From: UBA830 sp038146925
GTDB lineage: Bacteria; Pseudomonadota; Alphaproteobacteria; MPNO01; UBA830
Assembly (NCBI GenBank): GCA_038146925.1
Contig: JAYQSP010000004.1
Coordinates: 124,001 to 188,000 of the forward strand
Direction: 5' to 3'
Length of the DNA stretch: 64,000 nt
Below the pieces are notes generated by a model. It was not told the origin of the DNA, did no database searches, and saw only the letters and a program-made list of their open reading frames with translations. Shown piece after piece: positions 52,226 through 60,572 of this stretch. Position 1 is the first letter of the stretch; each line of letters opens with the position of its first letter. The position numbers and the translations under genes are program-made.

Positions 52226-53109
52226 GCGATCGGTCCGTTGACGCCGGCCAGCGGAGCGTCGCCCGCGACCGTCGTCCGATGCAGCAGCCGGCGTGAATTT
52301 TTCAGATCGTAGGGCATGGCCTGGTGCATCATGCAGATATTGTCGAACATCACCATGTCTCCGTCCTGCCATTGGTGGCGATAGGTGTATTCCGGCCGGA
52401 CGCAGATTTCTTCCAGCTCGTCGATCAGGGCGCGGGCGTCCTCGTACGTCATGCCCTCGATCCCTGCGGCGTGGGAGCCGATGAAAAGCGCCCGGCGTCC
52501 GTTTTTGCGCTCGGTCACCAGCGGGTGGCGCGCCGGTGGGGTGGCCGCCTGCACTTCGGGCGGCCGGGGCGGCAGGTTGTGCCGCCGGCGGGTTTCCTCG
52601 AAATCGTGCACGATCACCATCTTTTCCAGTGCGCGTTTGCGGTCTTCCGACAGCGAATCGTAGGCCAGCGTGGTGTCGGCGAACATCGTGTCGCCGCCGT
52701 CCGCCGGCATTTCCAGCGCGTACAGCACCGATGCCTTCGACGGCAGCGTGCGGAACGACGAATCGATGTGCCACGCCGACGTCCCCAGCGTGAAGGATTT
52801 GTGTCCGGGATCGTCGACCGGTTTGATGGTGTCGGTCGCACGATCGATATTGGTCACGCGCAGGACCGTTTTGTGGCCTTCCGCCTGATCCTTGGGATCG
52901 GGGAAATCCTCCAGCGCGCCGAATTTTTCGCTGAACGCGACCTGCTGGTCGACGCTCCAATGCACGTCGCGGAAGATCAGCAGCCGGTGCGTGTCGAACG
53001 CCGCCTGCAACGTTTCGAAAGCCCGGTCCGGGAGAGGTTGTGCGAGGTCGATACCGCGAACTTCAGCGCCAATTCCCTTATCGCGGGGAGTAATGTTGAT
53101 GTCTGGCAT
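52222..53109 (-). CDS. TauD/TfdA-family Fe(II)/2-oxoglutarate dioxygenase (2)
   Basis: A 295-residue dioxygenase from the ATG at 53109. It has iron ligands H114 and D116 (AWHIDSSF) and distal His in MFDNICMMHQAMPYD, then arginines in NSRRLLHRTTVAG. The FRTLPSKASVLYALEMPADGGDT region is typical of TfdA-like enzymes. It is the first gene of a two-gene unit with the ferritin-like protein and divergent from a binding-protein gene. The substrate is unknown. Confidence 0.87.
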   Translation of the reverse strand: MPDINITPRDKGIGAEVRGIDLAQPLPDRAFETLQAAFDTHRLLIFRDVHWSVDQQVAFSEKFGALEDFPDPKDQAEGHKTVLRVTNIDRATDTIKPVDDPGHKSFTLGTSAWHIDSSFRTLPSKASVLYALEMPADGGDTMFADTTLAYDSLSEDRKRALEKMVIVHDFEETRRRHNLPPRPPEVQAATPPARHPLVTERKNGRRALFIGSHAAGIEGMTYEDARALIDELEEICVRPEYTYRHQWQDGDMVMFDNICMMHQAMPYDLKNSRRLLHRTTVAGDAPLAGVNGPIA

Positions 53110-53242
53110 GATCCGGTTCCCTGTATCGGAGGCAAGATTACCGGCCCGGCCCTTAATCGGCAATGTGCGCGGCGTTGTCTTGCCGCGCCGCGTGTGACAC
53201 CTTTCCGGTCACATCGTCGGCCTGCGCAGAAGGATATCGCCC

Positions 53243-54130
53243 GTGGAAAAGATCAACATCCAGTTCACCCTGTTTTCGGCGTTCTATTCGCCGCTGATTT
53301 CCACCTTTTCCGCAGGGTTTCTGCAGGAAGAAGGTCTCGATCCCGACTGGTCGGTGTCGCCGGCCGGCGTGTCCGCGATCGCGGCGCTGGAAGACGGATC
53401 TGCGCATGTGGTTCAGTCGGCGCTCAGCCAGGGGTTCGGACCGCTGGGCAAAGGGGAGACCCCGTCTGTCGTGCATTTCGCCCAGATCAACGAGATGGAC
53501 GGTTTTTTCATCACCGGGCGCGATGCCGATCCGGACTTCAGCTGGGACAAGCTCGAAGGCGCCGACGTGGTGACGTTCTCCGGCGGCCAGCCGCTCGCGA
53601 TGTTCAAATACGCCTGCCACAAGGCGGGGATCGACTACGATGCGATCAATCTGATCCATCCGGGCGGGGCGGCGGATATCGACAAGGCGTTCCGCGACGG
53701 CACTGGCCAGTACGTACAGCAGCAGGGACCTTTTCCCCAGCAGCTCGAGGCCGACGGCATCGGCCATGTGGTGGCGCAGTCGGGTCCGCTGATCGGTCCG
53801 TGCGGATTTTCCAGCCTTGCGGCGACGCGCGACTGGCTGGAGACCGATATGGCGAAGGCCTTCATGCGCGCCTATGCGAAGACGCGGGTTTATATGAACG
53901 AGACGCCCGCGGCGGAAATCGCGAAGGCGGAGAAATCCTATTTTCCGGATATCGACGAAGACGTTCTTGCGAAATGCATCGCGGCCTATCAGGATCTCGG
54001 CGCCTGGACGCCGCACGTGGAAATCACAGAACCGGCATTCGAGGTCATCCTCGACGTGTTCGAACATTTCGGCACACTGAAGGAACGTTACCGCTGGGAT
54101 CAAGTTTGCGCGGCGCCGCCCCGGGGTTAA
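53243..54130 (+). CDS. NMT1/SsuA-like substrate-binding protein, no signal peptide
   Basis: A 295-residue protein of the NMT1/THI5-like ligand-binding family (QFTLFSAFYSPLISTFSAGF, GVSAIAALEDGSAHVVQSALS, GADVVTFSGGQPLAMFKYAC). The start is GTG 53243. No signal peptide or lipobox is seen and no ABC permease or ATPase is adjacent, unlike normal importers. It could be a cytoplasmic enzyme or sensor, or rely on a distant permease. It is divergent from the TauD gene (133 bases between). Its 3' end touches the plsB relic on the other strand. Confidence 0.7.
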   Translation: MEKINIQFTLFSAFYSPLISTFSAGFLQEEGLDPDWSVSPAGVSAIAALEDGSAHVVQSALSQGFGPLGKGETPSVVHFAQINEMDGFFITGRDADPDFSWDKLEGADVVTFSGGQPLAMFKYACHKAGIDYDAINLIHPGGAADIDKAFRDGTGQYVQQQGPFPQQLEADGIGHVVAQSGPLIGPCGFSSLAATRDWLETDMAKAFMRAYAKTRVYMNETPAAEIAKAEKSYFPDIDEDVLAKCIAAYQDLGAWTPHVEITEPAFEVILDVFEHFGTLKERYRWDQVCAAPPRG

Positions 54131-54842
54131 TCGATATCGATATCGCCCATAAATTTGTTGGCAGAGGGAGCGACATGTCCAAATCTTTCCGTCCGTTCGA
54201 GCTGGCGAAAGTTGATTTTCCTGTCGGTTATCCAGCTGCGTAGCGATATAGGCGCGCCGAATTTCGCGCACGCCCGGCCGAACCTAGGACGCCGTCGATA
54301 AGCGAGCTCCGGCATCGATTTTGAAAGAAACTCGAAGGCGAATTTTAGAACGAACGGGGTGCCCGGCTTTCTGATCTCGTGTTCGTCCTGGTTCATGTTC
54401 AGGCCCTGGTCCTCGACTACGCGCTCGTAGTTTATGTTGAGCGGGATAAAGGTGATGCCGTGTTCGCGGTCGGGGTCGAAATCCTGGGTTATGTAATCCA
54501 GCAGGTCGAGCTTCGGTGGCTGCAATGAGCCATCGCGCGACAATTCACCTTACGGATAGACTCCCTGCGGCACGAAGCGTTTGATGGCCCTCTGAACCTA
54601 TGTCTTGAGCACCTAGAGGTAGAGCGGGCTGTCCAATCCCCGGCGCACGAAATAGGCACCCACGGACCGCAGCAGGTTGTCCATCGGCCATAACAAGTTC
54701 CATTCGCCGTCAGCATAGGCAAGCGCGGATTTCCGTGCCGTCAGGTAGGTCACCAGCAGGTGGTCAAAATTGCCGCGATGCTTCATCCCCACGACGATGC
54801 AAGCGTTCAGATCCAGATCGGCGAGGGCCGCTTCTTCTGAGT
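54127..54842 (-). pseudogene. plsB: Decayed fragment of glycerol-3-phosphate acyltransferase (PlsB type)
   Basis: Read on the minus strand from 54842, one continuous frame gives an acyltransferase core: the HxxxxD motif as MKHRGNFDHLL, then LLRSVGAYFVRRGLDSPLYL, later SLQPPKLDLLDYI and GITFIPLNINYERVVED, then FGAPISLRSWI. Three in-frame stops interrupt it: TAG (54613-54615), TAG (54598-54600) and TAA (54550-54552), exactly where the family's EGGRSR motif should be. The N-terminal domain and the C-terminal end are missing. No frameshift is needed, so decay was by nonsense mutation and truncation. Confidence 0.75.
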
Positions 54843-55816
54843 CAGTCCATATACAGAATGATCTTTCCGAAATGCTTATTGGCTTTCATGTAGTCGACGG
54901 CCTCGGCAGCATCGTCGAGGGCGTATTCGCTGTCGACCGGCAGGGACAGTTCGCCGGCTTCGACGGCGCCCCACAGATCGTTCTTCATCGCCTGGACGAT
55001 GTCGCGCACCTCTTCGACCGATCGTGTCCGGAACGTCACGCCGATGTAGTCGATACGGCGCATGGCGTGCAGATCGAAGTTGAACTCTCCGGTGAAACCG
55101 CCCAGCCGTCCGACATTCACGATCCGGCCGAGAATTTTCGTGGCGGCCAGATTGGCGTTTGCGACGTAGCCGGAAATCTGGTCGACGATCAGGTCGACGC
55201 CTTCCCCGTCCGTTGCCTCCAGAACCTCGTCCACCCATCCCTCGTCCGTTGAATCGATGGCGAGATCGGCGCCGAACTCCGCAAGCCGCGACCGGCGCTC
55301 GGGATTGGTCGACGAACCCACGACCAGCTTTGCGCCCAGCGCTTTCGCGATCTGCAGGCCCATCAGCCCCACACCGGTACTCGCGCCCTGGATCAGGACG
55401 GTTTCGCCGGCCTTGAATCTCCCGGCAGTGACGGCGGCGTTGTGCATGGTCTGCAAGGCGACCGGCAGGGTGGAGGCCTGCGCCCAGGTCATGTTGTTGG
55501 CGGGAAGGGGGACGGCCCGCCCCCAGTCGGCCACGGCATACTCGGCCCAGCCGGTCGTGCCGGAACACATGACCCGGTCGCCGGGTTTCACGCCCTGCGC
55601 TTCGCTTCCGATCTCGACGACCTCGCCGACGAACTCGATCCCGGGGATGGTGCCCGGGCCGCCGGCCCGGCCATGGGCCATGCCGCTCGCGACCATTGCG
55701 TCCGCCCGGTTCATGCCGCAGGCGCGGACCCGAACCAGAACTTCGTTCGGTTTGGGGCTGGGTTCGGCCACCTCTTTGATTTCGAGCCCGTTTTCGCCGA
55801 CGACCGCCGCTTTCAT
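54842..55816 (-). CDS. Quinone oxidoreductase-type medium-chain dehydrogenase/reductase
   Basis: A 324-residue MDR-family protein without structural zinc cysteines. It has the GroES-like start (VLVRVRACGMNRADAMVASG), PGIEFVGEVVEIG and the Rossmann motif VLIQGASTGVGLMGLQIAKALGA broken after 20 residues by KLVVG. Relatives reduce quinones or enones with NADPH. The C-terminus (MKANKHFGKIILYMD) is intact. It ends at the plsB relic and is divergent from the third UbiD gene, with 119 bases between. Confidence 0.88.
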   Translation of the reverse strand: MKAAVVGENGLEIKEVAEPSPKPNEVLVRVRACGMNRADAMVASGMAHGRAGGPGTIPGIEFVGEVVEIGSEAQGVKPGDRVMCSGTTGWAEYAVADWGRAVPLPANNMTWAQASTLPVALQTMHNAAVTAGRFKAGETVLIQGASTGVGLMGLQIAKALGAKLVVGSSTNPERRSRLAEFGADLAIDSTDEGWVDEVLEATDGEGVDLIVDQISGYVANANLAATKILGRIVNVGRLGGFTGEFNFDLHAMRRIDYIGVTFRTRSVEEVRDIVQAMKNDLWGAVEAGELSLPVDSEYALDDAAEAVDYMKANKHFGKIILYMD

Positions 55817-55935
55817 TGTTCTCTCCCCGATTCCGTATTTGTGTTCCGAAGTCTATCAACAGAGCGGTCTCTTGTCGTCTACCCTTGCCCGCAGCGTCTC
55901 CCAACTTCATCATGCGCCGGCACGGGAGGAACAAT

Positions 55936-57558
55936 ATGAGCGACGCACAATCGCGCGGGTACAACGACCTGCAGGATCACCTCAGGGCGCTGGAGTCCGC
56001 CGGGTTGCTGACGACCATCGACGCGCCCATCAACAAGGATTCCGAGCTCAGCCCGCTGGTCCGCTGGCAGTTTCGCGGCGGCATCCCGGAAGCAGAGCGC
56101 AAGGCGTTCCTGTTCACCAACGTGACCGGCGCAGCGGACCGGTCATTCGACATGCCCGTCGTCACTGGTGCGCTGGCCGGAAATGCGGCGATTTATTCCG
56201 TCGGCATGGGCGTGCCCGTCGAGGACATCGGCGGTTGCTGGGCAAACGCCATTGCCAATCCGATCGCGCCGGTTGAGGTCGACGACCCGCCCTGCCAGGA
56301 ACTTGTCTTCGAAGGGAACGACCTGACATCCGGTAACGGGCTCGACGCATTGCCGGTCCCCGTCTCGACGCCGGGCTACGATTCCGCGCCCTATCTGACG
56401 GCCACCGCCTGCATCACGCGCGATCCCGACAGCGGCATTCAGAACCTCGGCACCTATCGCGGCGGTCTGAAGGCGCCGGACCGGGTCGGGTTGAAGCTGT
56501 TCATGAATCTGGGGCAGGGCGGCACCGCGCATTGGGAGAAGTGCCGGGCCCGCGGCGAAGCCATGCCGATCGCGATGGTGATCGGCTGTCCGCCGCCTGT
56601 CGCCTATTGCGGGCCGCAGAAACTGCCCAAGGACGTCGACGAGCTGGGCGTGGCCGGCGGCATCGCCGGCGCGCCGATCCGGATCGCGAAGGCGCGGACG
56701 TCCGATCTGATGGTGCCGGCGGATGCCGAGATCGTCATCGAAGGGCTGCTCGATCCGGAGTATTTCGAACCCGAAGGCCCGTTCGGCGAAAGCCACGGCT
56801 ATATCAATCTGGAGGAATTCAATTTCATCCTGAAGGTCACGGCGATCACGCGGAAGAAGAACGCGGTGTTCACGTCGATCATCAGCCAGGTTGCGCCGTC
56901 CGAATCCTCCGTCATCAAGCGCGTGGCGTACGAACCGCTGTTTCTCAACCATCTGCGCGATCATCTCGGCATCAAGGGGGTCGTGCGGGTCGGCATGCAC
57001 GAGCCGCTGACCAGTCTGCGCAAGGTCATCGTCGTCCAGGTCGCGCGCGGCACGCCAAGGACAGAAATCTGGCGCGCGCTGTACGGCGCGATGTCGTTTC
57101 AGGGACCGGTCGGCAAGTACATGATCGCGGTGGACGAGGACATCGATCCGAACAATCTCGACGCCGTGTTCTGGGCGATGAGCTACCGCGCCAATCTTGC
57201 AGAGGATTGCGAACTGATAAAACACAGGCCGCTGGGGCACGGCCCGAAAACCGGTGCGACCGAAGACGCGACGCTCGCCATCGACGCGACGCTGAAGGTC
57301 GACATGGCGCCGGTGGCGCTGCCCAAGCGCGAATACATGGAGCATGCGAAGGAGTTGTGGGACCGGCTGGGGCTGCCGCCGCTCAAACCGGAACCGCCCT
57401 GGCATGGCTACGAACTCGGCGACTGGTCGGCCGAATGGGACACGCTGGCCGAGCGCGCCGCGGCCGGCGACTGGATCGCCAACGGCGAACGGTCGACCCA
57501 GCAGCGCCGCACGGGTGTGGTACCGAACACCGACGTGCGCAAGGTACCGAGGGATTGA
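55936..57558 (+). CDS. UbiD-family prenylated-FMN decarboxylase (copy 3, paralogue of copy 1)
   Basis: A 540-residue decarboxylase with R175 (LGTYR), E280 and E285 (EPEGPFGESHG). It is clearly the closest relative of the protein at 962-2629; whole blocks agree (LVRWQFRGG, SQVAPSESSVIKRVAYEPLF, HLRDHLGIKGV, KELWDRLGLP). ATG 55936 follows GGGAGGA. An intergenic repeat and an EamA transporter, then a tartrate/isopropylmalate-type dehydrogenase and a glutathione transferase, follow on the same strand. This neighbourhood suggests a separate carboxylic-acid pathway from that of copy 1. Confidence 0.9.
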   Translation: MSDAQSRGYNDLQDHLRALESAGLLTTIDAPINKDSELSPLVRWQFRGGIPEAERKAFLFTNVTGAADRSFDMPVVTGALAGNAAIYSVGMGVPVEDIGGCWANAIANPIAPVEVDDPPCQELVFEGNDLTSGNGLDALPVPVSTPGYDSAPYLTATACITRDPDSGIQNLGTYRGGLKAPDRVGLKLFMNLGQGGTAHWEKCRARGEAMPIAMVIGCPPPVAYCGPQKLPKDVDELGVAGGIAGAPIRIAKARTSDLMVPADAEIVIEGLLDPEYFEPEGPFGESHGYINLEEFNFILKVTAITRKKNAVFTSIISQVAPSESSVIKRVAYEPLFLNHLRDHLGIKGVVRVGMHEPLTSLRKVIVVQVARGTPRTEIWRALYGAMSFQGPVGKYMIAVDEDIDPNNLDAVFWAMSYRANLAEDCELIKHRPLGHGPKTGATEDATLAIDATLKVDMAPVALPKREYMEHAKELWDRLGLPPLKPEPPWHGYELGDWSAEWDTLAERAAAGDWIANGERSTQQRRTGVVPNTDVRKVPRD

Positions 57559-57574
57559 GGCTTTTCCTTCAGCA

Positions 57575-57648
57575 GTCATTCCCACGAAGGCAGGAATCTT
57601 TCTCATCCGTGCCAATTGTCACGAGATCCCCGCCTTCGCGGGGATGAC
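57575..57648. repeat. REP-like inverted pair of CATTCCCGCGAAGGCGGGAAT-type elements
   Basis: Two divergent copies of the common bacterial intergenic palindrome face each other: GTCATTCCCACGAAGGCAGG (from 57575) and the inverse GATCCCCGCCTTCGCGGGGA (ending near 57645). Each arm can form a hairpin, and the pair can form a longer cruciform. Translated on the minus strand, the second arm gives the well-known VIPAKAGIS signature. It lies between ubiD copy 3 and the EamA gene and may stabilise or terminate the transcript. Confidence 0.8.
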
Positions 57649-57669
57649 GGAAAAAACGCCAAACACCTC

Positions 57670-58545
57670 ATGCCTCTTCCTCTCCCGAATCTCCCCCCGG
57701 TCGTCGCCGGCCCCGCCTGGATGGTCCTGGCCGGGACCGGATACACGTTGGCGTCGGTCTGTACGCGCGAACTGTCGTCCGACTATTCCACCGCGCAGCT
57801 TGCCTTCATGCGGGCCGTGATCGCGATTGCGTTCATTGCGCCGATGATCGCCCGCAACGGCATCTCGGTGATGAAAACCACGGTTTTTCCGATACATGCG
57901 GTGCGCGCGTGTCTTACCTATGGCGGAATGATGTGCTGGTTCTACGCGGTCAGCGTGATCCCGATCTCGGACTACACGGCGCTGCTGTATATCCAGCCGA
58001 TCTTCACCATCCTGCTGGCGATGCTGATCCTCGGCGAAAAGGCAGGTCCGCGCACCTGGGGGGCGATCGCCGTCGCCTTTGCCGGCGCGCTGATCATCCT
58101 GCGGCCGGGGTTTCAGGAAATAAATCTCGGCATGCTGGCAGCGCTGGCGACCGGGGTGCTGTTCGCCGGGGTCAACACCTGCATGAAAACCCTGTCGCGG
58201 ACGGACACGGCTGCCGTGATGGTCGCCTATGTCAGCATCCTGATGCTGGTTTTCTCCGCGGTGCCCGCCTGGCTCTACTGGACCGACCCGGTTTGGTCCG
58301 ACGGACCGGCGATCCTGGGCGTCGGCGTTTTCGCGCTGCTGGGCCAGTATTCCATCACCCGGGCGATTGCGGTGGCCGATGCCCGGGTCGTCCAGCCGTT
58401 TGACTTTTCGCGGCTGATTACGGCGGCGATCATCGGCTGGGTCGTCTTCGGCGAAAGCTCGGACATCTATACCTGGATCGGGGCGCTGGTTATCTTTTGC
58501 GCCAGCTATTACGTCATCGTCTTCGAACGAAAGGGCAGCCACTGA
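57670..58545 (+). CDS. EamA/DMT-family transporter
   Basis: A 291-residue, ten-helix transporter from ATG 57670. Repeat ends are recognisable as ALLYIQPIFTILLAMLILGEK and VADARVVQPFDFSRLITA. It overlaps the next gene by 1 base (TGATG), so it is coupled to a hydroxyacid dehydrogenase and probably moves a substrate or product of that enzyme. It is on the opposite strand to the four-gene EamA run farther right. Confidence 0.88.
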   Translation: MPLPLPNLPPVVAGPAWMVLAGTGYTLASVCTRELSSDYSTAQLAFMRAVIAIAFIAPMIARNGISVMKTTVFPIHAVRACLTYGGMMCWFYAVSVIPISDYTALLYIQPIFTILLAMLILGEKAGPRTWGAIAVAFAGALIILRPGFQEINLGMLAALATGVLFAGVNTCMKTLSRTDTAAVMVAYVSILMLVFSAVPAWLYWTDPVWSDGPAILGVGVFALLGQYSITRAIAVADARVVQPFDFSRLITAAIIGWVVFGESSDIYTWIGALVIFCASYYVIVFERKGSH

Positions 58546-59603
58546 TGACAGGATATAATATCGCCGTCATCCCCGGCGACGGGATCGGCAAGGAGGTCAT
58601 GCCCGAAGGGCTGAGGGTACTGGAAGCCGCGGGCGCGAAATTCGGCATCGACTACGATTTCACGGAATTCGGCTGGAACTGCGACGATTACGACCAGACC
58701 GGCCGTATCATGCCGGAAGACGGAATTGAACAGCTAAGCCCGTTCGATGCGGTGTTCCTCGGTGCGGTCGGCATGCCGGGCGTGCCCGATCACGTCTCGC
58801 TCTGGGGCATGCTGATCCCGATCCGGCGCGAATTCTTCCAATACGTCAATCTGCGCCCGGCGCGTCTGTTGCCGGGGGTGGACTCGCCGCTCGCCAATCG
58901 CGGGCCTGAAGACATCGACATGATGATCGTCCGCGAAAACGTCGAAGGCGAATATTCGCAGATCGGCGGACGGATGTACGAAGGCACCGAGGCCGAGATG
59001 GCGGTTCAGCAGGCCGTGTTCACCCGCCGGGGCTGCGACCGGGTCATGCGCTACGCTTTCGAACTGGCGACGACGCGGCCCGCGAAAAAGGTCACGTCCG
59101 CGACCAAGTCCAACGGCATCATCCATTCCATGCCCTACTGGGACGAACGCTTCGCGGCGATGGCGGCGAACTATCCGGACATCGAAACCGACCAGTATCA
59201 CATCGATATCCTGACGGCCCGGTTCGTCACAAGCCCGGACTGGTTCGACGTGGTTGTCGGCTCAAATCTGTTCGGCGACATCCTGTCCGACCTGGGGCCC
59301 GCAGTGGCGGGCTCCATCGGAGTCGCGGCGTCGGCCAATATCAATCCGGAACGGGACTACCCGTCCATGTTCGAGCCGGTGCACGGATCGGCGCCCGACA
59401 TATACGGTCAGGGCATCGCCAACCCGATCGCGCAGATCTGGTCGGCGGCGCTAATGCTGGATCATTTCGGCGAGCGCGATGCCGGCGCGGCAATCGTCGG
59501 CGCGATCGAAAACGTCCTTTCCGACGGCGGTCCGCGCACCCGCGACATCGGCGGCACCGCAAGCACGGAAGAGGCCGGCAAGGCCATCGCGGCGGCGATA
59601 TGA
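58545..59603 (+). CDS. Isocitrate/isopropylmalate dehydrogenase family, tartrate/D-malate dehydrogenase-like
   Basis: A 352-residue decarboxylating dehydrogenase. Family motifs are IAVIPGDGIGKEVMPEGL, LRPARLLPG, DIDMMIVRENVEGEYSQIGG and the metal/NAD region SNLFGDILSDLGPAVAGSIG with EPVHGSAPDIYGQGIANP. The ENVEGEYS segment resembles TtuC/DmlA (tartrate or D-malate) more than LeuB. It would make a 2-oxo acid and CO2 from a hydroxydicarboxylate. It sits between the EamA transporter and the glutathione transferase, overlapping both. Confidence 0.88.
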   Translation: MTGYNIAVIPGDGIGKEVMPEGLRVLEAAGAKFGIDYDFTEFGWNCDDYDQTGRIMPEDGIEQLSPFDAVFLGAVGMPGVPDHVSLWGMLIPIRREFFQYVNLRPARLLPGVDSPLANRGPEDIDMMIVRENVEGEYSQIGGRMYEGTEAEMAVQQAVFTRRGCDRVMRYAFELATTRPAKKVTSATKSNGIIHSMPYWDERFAAMAANYPDIETDQYHIDILTARFVTSPDWFDVVVGSNLFGDILSDLGPAVAGSIGVAASANINPERDYPSMFEPVHGSAPDIYGQGIANPIAQIWSAALMLDHFGERDAGAAIVGAIENVLSDGGPRTRDIGGTASTEEAGKAIAAAI

Positions 59604-60307
59604 TCACCCAGTACACGTGGCCGACGCCCAACGGGCACAAGGTCTCCATTCTGATCGCCGAGCTCGGGCTGGAGAACGAGGTCGTGGCCGTCGATATCAA
59701 CGCCGGCGATCAGTTCGCGCCTGACTTCCTGAAGATCAGCCCGAACAACCGCATTCCGGCCATCGTTGACCATTACCCCGCCGACGGTGGAGACCCCGTA
59801 TCCGTTTTCGAGACCGGCGCAATTCTGGTGTATCTCGCCGAAAAGGAAGGACGTTTTCTGCCCGGTCCGGATGACATTCGCGGCCGAAAGGCGGTAATGG
59901 AATGGCTGATGTGGCAGATGGGCGGGCTGGGGCCGATGGCGGGGCAGGCGCATCATTTCCGCCAGGCGATGGGCGGCGTGGACGTGCCGTACGGTATTGA
60001 ACGCTATTCGAACGAGGTGCGCCGGCTCTACGGGGTCATGGACAGGCGCCTCTCCGTGACCGAATGGCTGGGCGGCGACGCCTATTCCATCGCCGACATG
60101 GCATGCTGGCCGTGGGCGCGCCCGTCGCGCCGCCAGGGCGTGGACAAGGCGGAGTTTCCCCACATCAAGCGCTGGTTCGATGCCATGTCCGCGCGCCCCG
60201 GGGTGCAGCAGGGCATGGAATTGCTGGCCGACAGGCGAGGCTCCAGGGAAATGACGCCTGAGTCCCGAGAACTGCTGTTCGGCAAGGGCCAGTTCGCGCG
60301 CGACTGA
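59600..60307 (+). CDS. Glutathione S-transferase family protein (YfcG/Ure2p-like)
   Basis: A 235-residue protein with an N-terminal thioredoxin-like glutathione domain (YTWPTPNGHKVSILIAELGL, NNRIPAIVDH, FETGAILVYLAEKEG) and a helical C-terminal domain (WLMWQMGGLGPMAGQAHHF). The TPNGHK start is typical of the YfcG/Nu class, which shows disulfide-bond reductase activity with glutathione. It overlaps the dehydrogenase gene by 4 bases and the next gene by 1 base. Confidence 0.9.
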   Translation: MITQYTWPTPNGHKVSILIAELGLENEVVAVDINAGDQFAPDFLKISPNNRIPAIVDHYPADGGDPVSVFETGAILVYLAEKEGRFLPGPDDIRGRKAVMEWLMWQMGGLGPMAGQAHHFRQAMGGVDVPYGIERYSNEVRRLYGVMDRRLSVTEWLGGDAYSIADMACWPWARPSRRQGVDKAEFPHIKRWFDAMSARPGVQQGMELLADRRGSREMTPESRELLFGKGQFARD

Positions 60308-60528
60308 TGGTCGACAACTGGATCGACTGTCCGCATTGCGGCAAAAACGTGACGTCCTATCCCGACGAATGCCGCCATTGCGGGAAAGATCTTCGCTACC
60401 TGCCGGACGGCAGCCCGAACCCGGGACAGACCAACGCCTACGTCAAGGCGTTTCAGGTCGTCGGCGGGCCCGAGAAATGGTTGCTCGCGATCGGACTGGT
60501 CGCGTTCCTTGTTTTTCTTTTGAGCTAG
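60307..60528 (+). CDS. Small zinc-ribbon membrane protein
   Basis: A 73-residue protein with an N-terminal zinc ribbon (CPHCGKNVTSYPDECRHCGKD; ligands C8, C11, C22 and C25 by count) and one C-terminal membrane helix (KWLLAIGLVAFLVFLLS). Such proteins are widespread and uncharacterised. The start overlaps the transferase stop by 1 base, so it is the last gene of the dehydrogenase operon. Confidence 0.75.
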   Translation: MVDNWIDCPHCGKNVTSYPDECRHCGKDLRYLPDGSPNPGQTNAYVKAFQVVGGPEKWLLAIGLVAFLVFLLS

Positions 60529-60572
60529 ATACCCGCGCCGGTCGACGCAATTCCGCGTCTGCCGGTCGCGAT

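Noticed and set aside
53193..53213. TGTGAC...GTCACA as a CRP/FNR-type site upstream of the binding-protein gene
   Set aside because: The half-sites are separated by 9 bases (11 between TGTGA and TCACA), whereas CRP/FNR sites need 6 or 4; symmetry alone is weak.
54175..54243. 22-residue plus-strand frame with a good ribosome site (GAGGGAG)
   Set aside because: It lies antisense to the readable acyltransferase pseudogene, ends after 22 codons and has no family resemblance.
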